Below are positions 51,871 to 60,159 of a stretch of 64,000 nt of DNA, one piece after another. The stretch is taken from positions 20,902-84,901 of the forward strand of contig NZ_QCXY01000014.1 of assembly GCF_003347495.1 (NCBI RefSeq), written 5' to 3'. This DNA comes from Pleomorphovibrio marinus (lineage in GTDB: Bacteria; Bacteroidota; Bacteroidia; Cytophagales; Cyclobacteriaceae). The notes beneath the pieces were generated by a model that was not told where the DNA came from, ran no database searches, and worked only from the letters and a program-made list of their open reading frames with translations. Within the stretch, counting starts at the first letter, position 1. Every line of letters begins with the position of its first letter. The position numbers and the translations under genes were made by a program.

Positions 51871-52133
51871 TAAAAAACCTTCGCGTCCTTCCTGCAAAAG
51901 GCAGACAGGCGTGCCTCCTTTGTGTTCTTAGTGACAAAAACCTTCCGAAGCGAAAACCAACCTTTCGCCTGTAAACAAGTCTCTAAGTCCCTAAGTCTCC
52001 CGGTCTTAAAAATTACCAAAAAACCTTCGCGTCCTTTGTGCCTCCTTTGTGTCCTTAGTGACAAAAACCTTCCGAAGCGAATCCAACTTTTCGCCTGTAA
52101 ACAAGTCTCTAAGTCCCTAAGTCTCTTCGTTTC
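51871..52133. repeat. Family D repeats
   Basis: Two CTTCGCG blocks with intervening AAGTCTCTAAGTCCCTAAG tracts. The first carries the CTGCAAAAGGCAGACAGGC mini-hairpin. Confidence 0.8.
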
Positions 52134-52547
52134 GAGTATGTTATGGCTAAAATCACCCTTAATGCTGCTATGGATGTTCATTTCTCTCTTTACTTCCTTA
52201 CTTTTTGGCCCAGAGACTCCGCTCGGGACAGGCTTTGACCCAAAAAGTCGGAGATCCCGATCCTAATATCGGGGAAACAAAAAGGTCAAGACAGGACGAA
52301 GACGGGAGTCTTCGGGCCAGGATGTGGGGGGAGCTGCCCCACGCACACGCCAGCCGCACGCCCGGTTTTCCGTCGGCCCACCACCAGCGGAAACGGTGAT
52401 TTTTCTACCATTTTATGGTGTGGTTCATTCAACTGACCTTGTCAATCCTCATATTTGGAGGCTGGCAGCTGCAGTATTGCTTTTATCGCTTAAAGCTACT
52501 ATTTCTCGCAAAATTCGCTCATTAAGGCATTTCTTTGTCACGAATCA
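52134..52547. repeat. Family E repeat, copy 1 (414 bp)
   Basis: From GAGTATGTTATGGCT to TTTGTCACGAATCAA, nearly identical to 56201-56638 and likewise flanked on both sides by family D blocks. No frame is conserved between the copies. Confidence 0.82.
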
Positions 52548-52790
52548 AACCAAAAAAACCTTCGTGCTCTTCGTGCCTCCTTTGTGTCCTTAGTGACAAA
52601 AACCTTTCGAAGCGAAAACCAACATTTCGCTATAAACAGGTCTCTCCGTCACTTAGTCTCTAAGTCTCTCTGTTGTCTCCGTGCCAGAGGCAGGCAGGCG
52701 AGTCAAGAAACTTCAGGAGAAAACCTAATTGAACGGTACAAATCCCGCAGATAACTCGGAATAGGCTTGATGATTTACAAACTTGATTCA
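52548..52790. repeat. Family D repeat block and TA leader
   Basis: A single CTTCGTGC block with a hairpin-containing end (GTGCCAGAGGCAGGCAGG at 52680-52698), then the leader of the toxin-antitoxin pair. Confidence 0.65.
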
Positions 52791-52791
52791 T

Positions 52792-52799
52792 TATCTTTG
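52792..52799 (+). promoter_or_regulatory. Bacteroidota-type -7 promoter box (TAnnTTTG)
   Basis: TATCTTTG lies 17 bp upstream of the antitoxin start, matching the TAnnTTTG consensus of the major sigma factor in this phylum. The -33 TTTG is imperfect (TTTAC near 52773). Confidence 0.4.
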
Positions 52800-52816
52800 A
52801 GTTAAAATAAATAGCT

Positions 52817-52999
52817 ATGATAACCAAAACCCAGATAATAAACTCTCTTGATAAACTCCCTGAGAACCTGACAATTGATCAGGTTGTAGATCACCTGATT
52901 TTTTTAGAGAGGGTTCAGAAAGGGCTCGACGATTCTGAAAATGGACAAATAAACACCAAAGAGGAAGCCAGACAAAAACTCAAAAAATGGTTAAAGTAG
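52817..52999 (+). CDS. Antitoxin-like small protein
   Basis: A 60-residue acidic/amphipathic protein. It overlaps the following RelE/ParE toxin gene by 13 bp, the usual gene order for antitoxin then toxin. The C-terminal EEARQKLKKWLK helix probably contacts the toxin. The N-terminus (INSLDKLPENLTIDQVVDHLIFLERVQ) matches antitoxins commonly paired with RelE/ParE in Bacteroidota. It has no recognisable DNA-binding fold at this length. Confidence 0.72.
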   Translation: MITKTQIINSLDKLPENLTIDQVVDHLIFLERVQKGLDDSENGQINTKEEARQKLKKWLK

Positions 53000-53277
53000 T
53001 ATGGACGGATTCGGCAATCGACGATTTGAACGAGATTGGGGAACATATATTAAAAGATTCTGAGAGATACGCACAATTGACGGTAGATAGGCTATTTAAT
53101 GCTGTTGATATACTTGAAAGCCATCCACTGTCAGGTAAAATGGTTCCCGAATTTCAAAACGATAAAATTAGAGAGTTAATAAGATTTAACTATAGAATTG
53201 ATTATCGCATAGTTGATGAGTATCGGATTGATATTATTACAGTTCACCGATGCGAAAGATCGATTAGAAACGCATAA
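52987..53277 (+). CDS. RelE/ParE-family toxin
   Basis: A 96-residue protein with the family pattern: VVWTDSAIDDLNEIGEHI at the N-terminus, LESHPLSGKMVPEF in the middle, and IRELIRFNYRIDYRIVDEYRIDIITVHRCER as the C-terminal beta sheet. Members cleave mRNA on the ribosome (RelE) or poison gyrase (ParE), and sequence alone does not decide which. It overlaps its antitoxin by 13 bp, so translation is coupled. Confidence 0.88.
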   Translation: MVKVVWTDSAIDDLNEIGEHILKDSERYAQLTVDRLFNAVDILESHPLSGKMVPEFQNDKIRELIRFNYRIDYRIVDEYRIDIITVHRCERSIRNA

Positions 53278-54265
53278 GATTTTCCTGATTCTGATATCGA
53301 ATGACGCCAGACAGCGTGATATTTTCGGATAAAAATTCTAGGAATATACAGTTTTATACTTGGTGCAGGGTAACTACCACTCCCCAGCACTACTCCACCT
53401 TCCCCCTGCCCTTTTTATTTAACTTTCCCACCAACCCATGGGAGGTTGTGTGCGTTTTCCATTCGGACGATGGGTAACTCCCACGGTTTCGGGGACTCGT
53501 CCCTAGGTCTGTCTTTCCGTCCAGAATAAAACCAAAAAAACCTTCACGTCCTTCCTGCCAAAGGCAGGCAAGCGTGACAAAAACCTTCCGAAGCGAAAAC
53601 CAACCTTTCGCCTGAAAACAAGTCTCTCCGTCCCTAAGTCTCCCGGTCTCTACGTTTCGAATCAAACCAAAAAAACCTTCGCGTCCTTCCTGCAAAAGGC
53701 AGACAGGCGTGCCTCCTCTGTGTCCTCTGTGACAAAAACCTTCCGAAGCGAAAACCAACCTTTCGCCTGTAAACAAGTCCCCCCGTCCCTAAGTCTCCCG
53801 GTCTCTACGTTTTCGAATCAAACCAAAAAACCCTTCGCGACCTTCGTGCCTCCTCTGTGTCCTCTGTGTCAAAAACCTTCCGAAGCGAAACCAACTCTAA
53901 AGTCCCTAAGTCTCCCGGTCTCTACGTTTCGAATCAAACCAAAAAACCCTTTGTGCCCGGAAAATCAGGTTCAATCTGTCTTACTATTTTTGGGGAGAAA
54001 TTCTGATCAAATAAAAGCTTCAAGAGGATTTGTAGTTTGTGCTCCTTATCTGCGGCGGGGACTTGGGGACGGAGGGGCTTTAATAATGCCAGAAATAAAA
54101 TTGACAATTAACCATTAACAACATTCGTAATTCACCACCACTCCTCGCAGCCCGTAATTCTCTATTCGTAATTCACAATCCATCACTCATAATTCATAAC
54201 CCAAAATTAAAACCATCCATCAAATGCCAAAGATTCAGGTCTCAGCCAGAGCAATAGGGGAATTG
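53278..54265. repeat. Repeat-filled intergenic region (family D, about four blocks)
   Basis: Family D blocks begin at about 53541, 53676, 53832 and 53947, with one mini-hairpin at 53560 and another at 53690. The rest (54000-54265) is low-complexity AATTCATAA-type sequence with no gene seen. Confidence 0.7.
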
Positions 54266-54883
54266 CTAATAGCCCCCATAATCTTTTGCTTCTCTGCTAA
54301 CATATGACTTAATTTTCTCCCAGGAATATTTCTGAAACATAGTGGGATTGGGTTGGTTATCCGCATCGTCGAAATAAGTCATACTTCGCAATGCTAACCA
54401 TTCATTGCCATCTGATATTTTTTCCCTGTAGAACGCCATCACCTCAGGCATCGAAAATTTGTGAAGTAAAAAAAATAGGTCAATAAAATCCTTCTTGGAA
54501 CCCCGCTGTGTAATTGCCGCAATTTTCATAGCGGCAATATCTTCTAAAGCAGCCATCCTAAGGCCACTCAAAACAAGTGGCGGTTTTACCCAATGATAGG
54601 GATAATTGACAAAATCAACCTTAATACCGTTAACTAAATATATCTGTATTGACTGACTTCCTCCAAGCTTCTTAATGTGGTCAAACCTAGCGAGAACGTT
54701 AGCAAGGGTTAACTCATCCATACTGTGTTTGCCAAATAGGTCGATATCTACAGAATTGCGGTGTCCAATTTGCAGTGCTAAAGCAGTACCACCTACTAGC
54801 CGAAGTGCATCGAACTCATCGATAATCATTAAACTTTCTAATAATGCCAAAAGCTCGGCTGATACTGTCTCTCGGTATAGCAT
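54266..54883 (-). CDS. AbiEii/AbiGii-type nucleotidyltransferase toxin
   Basis: A 205-residue protein with the nucleotidyltransferase motif GGTALALQIGHR followed by SVDIDLF (the two catalytic Asp), then KVDFVNYPY, and a C-terminal helical part with RGSKKDFIDLFFLL. AbiEii proteins transfer nucleotides (or phosphate) to tRNA or other targets and work as type IV-like toxins or abortive infection effectors. It overlaps the upstream DUF6922 gene by 46 bp, so the two form one unit in which DUF6922 is the likely antidote. Confidence 0.87.
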   Translation of the reverse strand: MLYRETVSAELLALLESLMIIDEFDALRLVGGTALALQIGHRNSVDIDLFGKHSMDELTLANVLARFDHIKKLGGSQSIQIYLVNGIKVDFVNYPYHWVKPPLVLSGLRMAALEDIAAMKIAAITQRGSKKDFIDLFFLLHKFSMPEVMAFYREKISDGNEWLALRSMTYFDDADNQPNPTMFQKYSWEKIKSYVSREAKDYGGY

Positions 54884-55155
54884 CTGAATTCTTCCTTTGG
54901 CAAATCTAAAACTAAGCTTAAAAAGGCGATACTAAAATCGTCAAGCACCCGTATGCCTATTACGATTTCTCTCATTTCCTCCTTTGAATACGCCTTCTTT
55001 ATTATCTCCCAATCCTCTATGCTTCCATATCCCATGACCCGCTCAACGATAAACGCACGATGTTGATACCAATCTATATCCTCAATCGGCGTATCCCAAA
55101 ATAGGTGGCTGGATAAAGAATAGATGTCCTGTTTTGAGTTTGAGTCGGCTTTCAT
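54838..55155 (-). CDS. DUF6922 protein, probable antitoxin partner of AbiEii
   Basis: 105 residues from the ATG at 55155; the open frame upstream is repeat DNA. The pattern LFWDTPIEDIDWYQHRAFIVERVMGYGSIEDW is characteristic of DUF6922, a family that regularly precedes AbiEii genes. It overlaps the toxin start by 46 bp. The start codon (ATGAAA) is exactly the terminal ATGAAA of a family B element, so the native promoter may have been displaced. Confidence 0.8.
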   Translation of the reverse strand: MKADSNSKQDIYSLSSHLFWDTPIEDIDWYQHRAFIVERVMGYGSIEDWEIIKKAYSKEEMREIVIGIRVLDDFSIAFLSLVLDLPKEEFRCYTERQYQPSFWHY

Positions 55156-55400
55156 CTGTTTATATTTGTTTTTCAATGGTCAGATGGAATGCCCTAGATA
55201 ATCATCCTCCTGTGTGAGAATTCTTTCTCATGGGCATTTCATGTGTTTATAATTGCTTTTTATTGGTCACATAGCCTGCCCCTGCCTGCCCCGAACTTGT
55301 TTCGGGGAACTCGTTTCGGGGGAATCTGGCAATCTTAATCATCCCAGTGTGTGACGTGCTCGTCATGCCCTGACTGCCGTCAGGACAGGCTCGATTTCAT
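55150..55400 (-). repeat. Family B elements, two copies sharing one junction
   Basis: Copies 55150-55242 and 55237-55400 have hairpins CATCTG/CAGATG and CATGTG/CACATA respectively. The inner hairpin of the first is TGAGAA/TTCTCA, against TGACG/CGTCA in the second. The second copy has two mini-hairpin insertions: CCTGCCTGCCCCGAAC... at ~55265-55320 and CCCTGACTGCCGTCAGG... at 55368-55389. Confidence 0.85.
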
Positions 55401-55429
55401 AACCTAAATATAGGCTTTTTCAGGCAATT

Positions 55430-55795
55430 TTAAACTGCCAACCGCCCAGATCCACTATGCATTTTGACATCATCGTTTGGATTAACCGATCCGGTCAGGA
55501 TAAATTGTCCTTTTGCTTTCCGGTCATCCACTTCGTGTCTCACGTAATTCCAAATTTCAGGTTGTTCCTGCCATTCATCAATAAGCCTAGGGATATCACC
55601 TGCCAACAGAAGTTGGGGATTTGTTGCCATGATCATTGGAACCTGTTTGTTCCTGTCCATTTCCAAAACACTTTTTGCAAACTGCTTGGCTGTTTCTGTT
55701 TTCCCACAAGACTTTGGCCCTTTGATCAAAACTGCACCCGAAGCAGATAATTTTTCGGATAGGCCTGCTTCGATTATTATAGGGATATAAGCCAT
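55430..55795 (-). pseudogene. DUF4143-type ATPase, N-terminal fragment
   Basis: About 121 residues from the ATG at 55795. Walker A (GPKSCGKT) and the FILTGSVNPNDDVKMHSGSGR sensor segment match the AAA_14 family of the gene at 49410. The protein stops directly after SGSGR, where homologues continue for about 280 residues. A family B element lies 30 bp further on. It is a remnant without the DUF4143 half. Confidence 0.75.
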
Positions 55796-55801
55796 AACCA
55801 C

Positions 55802-56073
55802 TCAAATTAATAGCGTTTAAAGCTATAAAAAATTTAGGATTGTGCAAATTTATGATTTTTTATTGTGCAAAATTAAGGGTATTTATTATGCGAATTTTAG
55901 GATTACTGTTGGGTTAAAACAGGGTGTTAATCTTTAATCACTATAGGATATTTATACTATAGTTTAAACGTATTCAGTAGTAAGTGATTGTATGACCTAA
56001 AAACGTTAATCGACTCTAAGCCCCTTTATCTCTAAGTCTCCCTGTCTTTACGTTTCGAATCAAACCAAAAAAA
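55802..56073. other. AT-rich intergenic region
   Basis: The leader of the fragmentary ATPase, then AT-rich DNA ending in the first family D tract. No gene seen. Confidence 0.35.
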
Positions 56074-56200
56074 CCTTCGCGTCCTTCGTGCCTCCTCTGT
56101 GTCCTCTGTGACAAAAACCTTCCGAAGCGAAAACCAACCTTTCGCCTGAAAACAAGTCCCCCCGTCCCTAAGTCTCTTCGTCTCTAAGTCTCTCCATACC

Positions 56201-56638
56201 GAGTATGTTATGGCTATAATTACCCTTTAAGCTGCTATTGATAGCTTTTTCTCTTTTTACTTCCTTACTTTTTGGCCCCGAGACTCCGCTCGGGACAGGC
56301 TTTGACCCAAAAAGTCGGAGATCCCGATCCTAATATCGGGGAAACAAAAAAGTCAAGATAGGACGAAGACGGGAGTCTTCGGGCCAGGATGTGGGGGGAG
56401 CTTCCTCACGCACAAGCCAGCCGCACGCCCTGAGAAAATTCAGGGCAGGCCCTGTTTTCCGTCGGCCCACCACCAGCGAAAATGGAGTTTTTTCTACCAT
56501 TCAATGGAGAGGACTCTCCTAGTTGACATTGTCCATCCTCGTTTTTGGTGACTGGCAGCTGCTGTATTGCTTTTATCGCTTAAAGCTACTATTTCTCGCA
56601 AAATACGCTCATTAAGGCATTTCTTTGTCACGAATCAA
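56201..56638. repeat. Family E repeat, copy 2 (438 bp)
   Basis: Near-identical to 52134-52547, but about 24 bp longer because of a mini-hairpin insertion CCCTGAGAAAATTCAGGG at 56428-56450. Flanked by family D (56074-56200 and 56649 on). Confidence 0.82.
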
Positions 56639-56648
56639 GCCAAAAAAA

Positions 56649-57330
56649 CCTTCGCGCCCTCTGTGCCTCCTCTGTGTTCTTAGTGACAAAAACCTTCCGA
56701 AGCGAAACCAACCTTTCGCCTGAAAACAAGTCTCTCCGTCCCTAAGTCTCCCGGTCTCTACGTTTCGAATCATACCAAAAAAACCTTCGCGCCCTCTGTG
56801 TCTCCTTTGTGTCCTTAGTGACAAAAACCTTCCGAAGCGAAACCAACCTTCCGCCTGAAAACAAGTCTCTCCGTCACTTAGTCTCCCGGTCTCTACGTTT
56901 TCGAATCAAGCCAAAAAAACCTTCGCGCCCTCTGTGCCTCCTCTGTGTTCTTAGTGACAAAAACCTTCCGAAGCGAAAACCAACCTTTCGCCTGAAAACA
57001 AGTCTCTCCGTCCCTAAGTCTCCCGGTCTCTACGTTTTCGAATCAAGCCAAAAGAACCTTCGCGCCCTCTGTGTCTCCTCTGTGTTCTTAGTGACAAAAA
57101 CCTTCCGAAGCGAAACCAACCTTTCGCCTGAAAACAAGTCTCTCCGTCCCTAAGTCTCCCGGTCTCTACGTTTTCGAATCATACCAAAAAAACCTTCGCG
57201 ACCTTCCTGCAAAAGGCAGACAGGCGTGCCTCCTTTGTGCCCTCTGTGACAAAAACCTTCCGAAGCGAAAACCAACCTTTCGCCTGTAAACAAGTCTCTT
57301 CGTCCCTTTGTCTCTCTGGTCTCTACGGGA
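56649..57330. repeat. Family D tandem array, five units of 135-137 bp
   Basis: Units begin at 56649, 56784, 56920, 57057 and 57193 (CCTTCGCG). Each contains CTCTGTGTTCTTAGTGAC, CCGAAGCGAAACC and a TCTCCGTCCCTAAGTCTCCC tract, and they are more than 90 percent alike by eye. The last carries the GGCAGACAGG mini-hairpin. It is not a CRISPR array: units are adjacent with no unique spacers. Confidence 0.87.
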
Positions 57331-57717
57331 AACAAAAAGTCTCATTGTGAAAGGAAATGAGTATGTCCCGTAATCCAAATTTGAACATATCAATAACATA
57401 AAATTTTATGCAAAAAATTTTTAAATATTCTCAGAATAGTTTACTTTTAACTGAAATACAGCTGTTTAAAAAACGCTCACGGTTTAAACCCATTTTTCGC
57501 TCCCGGTTCCGTGTCAACGGAGTAGTACCCTTAATACAATAACTTAAATCTTTGAATCAGGCTATTAATTCATCTGCCTGGCAATTTTCGACCCCATTGA
57601 CTTGGGGATTGTCATCTGATTAACCTGTAGGTCGGGCTGTAACGTGGAACCTCCTTATTGGAGGATAATATTAGTAGGAAACCTATTAATGCCATATTCA
57701 GCAACACCTATGGAAAA
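57331..57717. other. Intergenic, no gene seen
   Basis: AT-rich DNA with a few short inverted repeats (for example CCTCC-ttatt-GGAGG near 57651). It presumably contains the promoter of the glycine-zipper lipoprotein. Confidence 0.35.
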
Positions 57718-58572
57718 ATGAAAAACACAAAAATTTGTATCTGTCTATTTCTGCTGGTCGCCTGTAACCAACTTGAAACCGCAGAAGATCCTCAACCACA
57801 AGCCTATTTGGATGAAATCGAGGAAATTAAAAAGTTGTATTCCCATGGATTGGGTTTGGCCATGGAGATAATCGAAAAAGAATCTGCCCGGCATAAACAC
57901 TCAGAACCCTACCTGATGAGGGAACATCTTGTAGGCGAGATCGTGGATGTGATGGCAAGGGAACTGATGGGACTCGAGGAACCTATTGATGATAGGTTTC
58001 ATATTGGGTTTCAGAACTTCCCAGATGCAGGGAACGACGCACGAGCTAGGATGAGGGACGAAGTGTATAATTCGGGGAATTATTTCACCCCCAACCAAAG
58101 CTCTTTGCTAAACCCGTTTATGGATGCTCTGGATCATTCGGCAAACCCTCATACCGCCAAAAACGTTGCCCTTTCCTTTCAAAACCAAATTATTCATTCG
58201 CCCTCTTTGAATTATGAGGAAAAGATCTCATTATTATCCATCAGTTCAGGAACCATTGTCTTCTCGGATTTCGTACTGGATGGCGGGATAGATAGAATAA
58301 AGGAAAAAGTGGTCGTCGATCATTTTGGGCAAGTTCAAACCTTGGGTTGTTCGGTAAATACTCGAAATGTATTTCTTGCTGGCGTTGTTGGAATTGGCTT
58401 AGGAGGAACTCGTGGCACAATTATAGGATGTACCGGGGGTACAGTAGTGTTTCCAGGCCTTGGTACCGCAGGAGGTTGCGTAGGTGGTGCAGTGATCGGT
58501 GGGGCATTAGGCTTTATTGAGGGTGTTAGCGCAGGAATTGTCGCAGAATTAATGGGTAGTTGTTTCAGATAA
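57718..58572 (+). CDS. Glycine-zipper lipoprotein, candidate membrane-active effector
   Basis: 284 residues from the ATG at 57718, which opens a lipoprotein signal (LLVAC, Cys16); the frame is open 20 codons further upstream. Residues ~20-190 are helical and polar. The last ~75 residues are a glycine-zipper hydrophobic region (GVVGIGLGGTRGTIIG ... GGAVIGGALGFIEG) that could cross or perforate a membrane. It has four Cys (LGC, IGC, GGC, GSC) that might pair. I recognise no named family. Four small membrane protein genes follow on the same strand, the first 16 bp away. The layout resembles a secreted pore-forming toxin with immunity genes (inference). Confidence 0.7.
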   Translation: MKNTKICICLFLLVACNQLETAEDPQPQAYLDEIEEIKKLYSHGLGLAMEIIEKESARHKHSEPYLMREHLVGEIVDVMARELMGLEEPIDDRFHIGFQNFPDAGNDARARMRDEVYNSGNYFTPNQSSLLNPFMDALDHSANPHTAKNVALSFQNQIIHSPSLNYEEKISLLSISSGTIVFSDFVLDGGIDRIKEKVVVDHFGQVQTLGCSVNTRNVFLAGVVGIGLGGTRGTIIGCTGGTVVFPGLGTAGGCVGGAVIGGALGFIEGVSAGIVAELMGSCFR

Positions 58573-58588
58573 TTTATCAAATCAAAAA

Positions 58589-58786
58589 ATGCTGAAGTTT
58601 CTGTCAAAAAATTGGATAGGAATAGCCTTTATGAGCATAATGTTCATGTGGTTAATGCCTTTTGGAACATTTAATTTAACTCAAGTTGGGTTTTATCTCT
58701 GTATAATCCTAGCGGTTAGTTTGGAGTTTAGCATTAAGTTCTTCCTTAAAAAATACCAAAAGGATTACATGGGAAAAATCAAATAA
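58589..58786 (+). CDS. Small two-helix membrane protein, array member 1
   Basis: 65 residues, starting 16 bp after the glycine-zipper gene. Two hydrophobic helices (GIAFMSIMFMWLMPFGTF and FYLCIILAVSLEFSIKFF) are joined by a short turn, with the basic tail KKYQKDYMGKIK. Helix one carries the W-x-x-P-x-G-T-F motif shared by the array. No named family. It is a candidate immunity protein for the upstream lipoprotein. Confidence 0.68.
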   Translation: MLKFLSKNWIGIAFMSIMFMWLMPFGTFNLTQVGFYLCIILAVSLEFSIKFFLKKYQKDYMGKIK

Positions 58787-58817
58787 TGCAACTTCCATCG
58801 GTTAACCTTGTCATAAC

Positions 58818-59033
58818 TTGAAAAAAAAATGGAATTCCGGTCGAAAAAGAAGGACAAAGGGTAGGTTTATCCTAGGAGGCCTGTGTTTTGCCGTTTTGTT
58901 GATGACATTTGGTTCTTATGGTTCCTTCAACCCACTCGAAGTTGGCTTCTATACTTCTTTGGGTGCTGGTGCTTTATGGTTTTTCCTGAGCTATCATGGT
59001 TTTAAATGGCTCAGAAGAAAAAGTGAAGTGTAG
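58818..59033 (+). CDS. Small two-helix membrane protein, array member 2 (divergent)
   Basis: 71 residues from a TTG start; no ATG is available in frame, so the start is uncertain. It keeps the pattern FGSYGSFNPLEVGFY between two helices but lacks the YQKDYMGKIK tail, ending WLRRKSEV. It is probably a diverged paralogue. A strong terminator follows at 59095. Confidence 0.5.
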   Translation: MKKKWNSGRKRRTKGRFILGGLCFAVLLMTFGSYGSFNPLEVGFYTSLGAGALWFFLSYHGFKWLRRKSEV

Positions 59034-59094
59034 CCGGATAGAATGATATCCAATCCGAAAGGGTGATTCTTGTTACGGTCATCCACTGACCATG

Positions 59095-59124
59095 CCCTCC
59101 AGGTTCGGTAAACCTGGAGGGTTT
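59095..59124 (+). terminator. Rho-independent terminator
   Basis: An 11-bp perfect stem CCCTCCAGGTT/AACCTGGAGGG, with loop CGGTA and following TTT, 61 bp after the stop of array member 2. It separates members 1-2 from members 3-4. Confidence 0.75.
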
Positions 59125-59201
59125 GAATGTGTAAAATTTAGAAGGGTATGACTCGGGGGATTTTCACCTTTAGGATTCGAATAGGGAAATAATGATAAAC
59201 A

Positions 59202-59408
59202 ATGAGATCGATTACTAAAATAATCTTCAGCCTTCCCTTTGATATCATCTGGATGTCAGTGGTATTCATGTGGTTAATGCCCTTCGGAACTTTCGATTAT
59301 TATCAAGTTGAATTCTACCTTTGCATTATCCAAGCCATAATAATAGCTAGTGTAATAAGGCTATGGTTAAAAAAGCACCAAAAGAACTACATGGGAAAAA
59401 TCAAGTAA
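59202..59408 (+). CDS. Small two-helix membrane protein, array member 3
   Basis: 68 residues. FMWLMPFGTFDYYQVEFYLCII matches member 1 in the same positions, and the tail is KKHQKNYMGKIK. It has its own leader and lies after the terminator, so it is probably transcribed separately. Member of the same unnamed family. Confidence 0.62.
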   Translation: MRSITKIIFSLPFDIIWMSVVFMWLMPFGTFDYYQVEFYLCIIQAIIIASVIRLWLKKHQKNYMGKIK

Positions 59409-59585
59409 GTCCTGTAGGTCTAAAGGATTAATAACATTTAGGGCCACTGTCATTTCTATTGAGTAGATTAAATTTGGAGGCGAGAAGGTGCCTTAAAGGT
59501 TTTCATTTTTGCCTTGTTTAGGATGTAAAGAAGGCAAAGTACCTTAGATAGTAGGCATATGTTTTAGAAATATGTTCCTGTCAAT

Positions 59586-59792
59586 ATGGACACTTTAAAG
59601 AATATAGTCTTCCATGATTGGTTTGACATTACAGTGATGGCTGTGGGCCTTTTGTGGCTGGCACCTTGGGGGACTTTTTACGTCAAAAGTATAGACTTCT
59701 ATATTTGTATAATTGTTTCCATTTTGAGTATCAAAACAACAAAGTTCCTTTTAAAAAAATACCAAAAGGATTACATGGGAAAAATCAAGTAA
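59586..59792 (+). CDS. Small two-helix membrane protein, array member 4
   Basis: 68 residues, with motif LLWLAPWGTFYVKSIDFYICII and tail KKYQKDYMGKIK identical to member 1. The DNA of the last ~38 bases is also almost identical to member 1, so the array arose by tandem duplication with strong constraint or recent conversion at the 3' end. Confidence 0.65.
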   Translation: MDTLKNIVFHDWFDITVMAVGLLWLAPWGTFYVKSIDFYICIIVSILSIKTTKFLLKKYQKDYMGKIK

Positions 59793-60159
59793 TCACATAA
59801 GGGATTAGATATGATGTCTTTTATTGAGTCTAGGGAATTGTTACAGGTTTATCCAGTTCCTATTGGTCAAAAATTGTCTGAATTCGAGATGTTGATCTGT
59901 ACCTCCGCCTTGTTTCCACCACCCCCTTTTTCCCCCTCCTAAAACAGGAGGGGGAAAGATCGAATCGTTGTTTTGACCCGTCCTAAAAAAAGTTTACATA
60001 TTTAAATTTTATTCTCTGTTAGTCCTGTCACAAATTTACATCTAAATTTAATCCTAAAATAGGTTTACATTTACATTTATCAACTGAAGCGTAAGTCAGC
60101 TCTGCTGGAGAGCAACTGGCCAGGAATAGGTTGATCAGATAAGGTTGACCCGGGGCTTT
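59793..60159. repeat. Intergenic with partial family C repeat
   Basis: 59895-59980 holds the CACCACCCCCTTTTTCCCCC/AGGAGGGGGA part of family C. The rest is decayed, with no gene seen. Confidence 0.6.

Noticed and set aside
51608..52593. Several open frames of 60-120 codons rich in Arg, Ser and Leu
   Set aside because: They are translations of family C, D and E repeats; the frame and sequence are not conserved between copies.
56649..57330. CRISPR array
   Set aside because: The repeat units are adjacent and long (about 136 bp) with no unique spacers, and no cas genes are present.
56612..57399. Open frames such as FRSETNLPPENKSL repeated
   Set aside because: They arise from the tandem family D units and exist in both orientations, so they are not genes.
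58335..58607. 90-codon minus-strand frame rich in Pro, Thr and Val
   Set aside because: It is the antisense shadow of the glycine-zipper region (Gly codons read as Pro or Thr).
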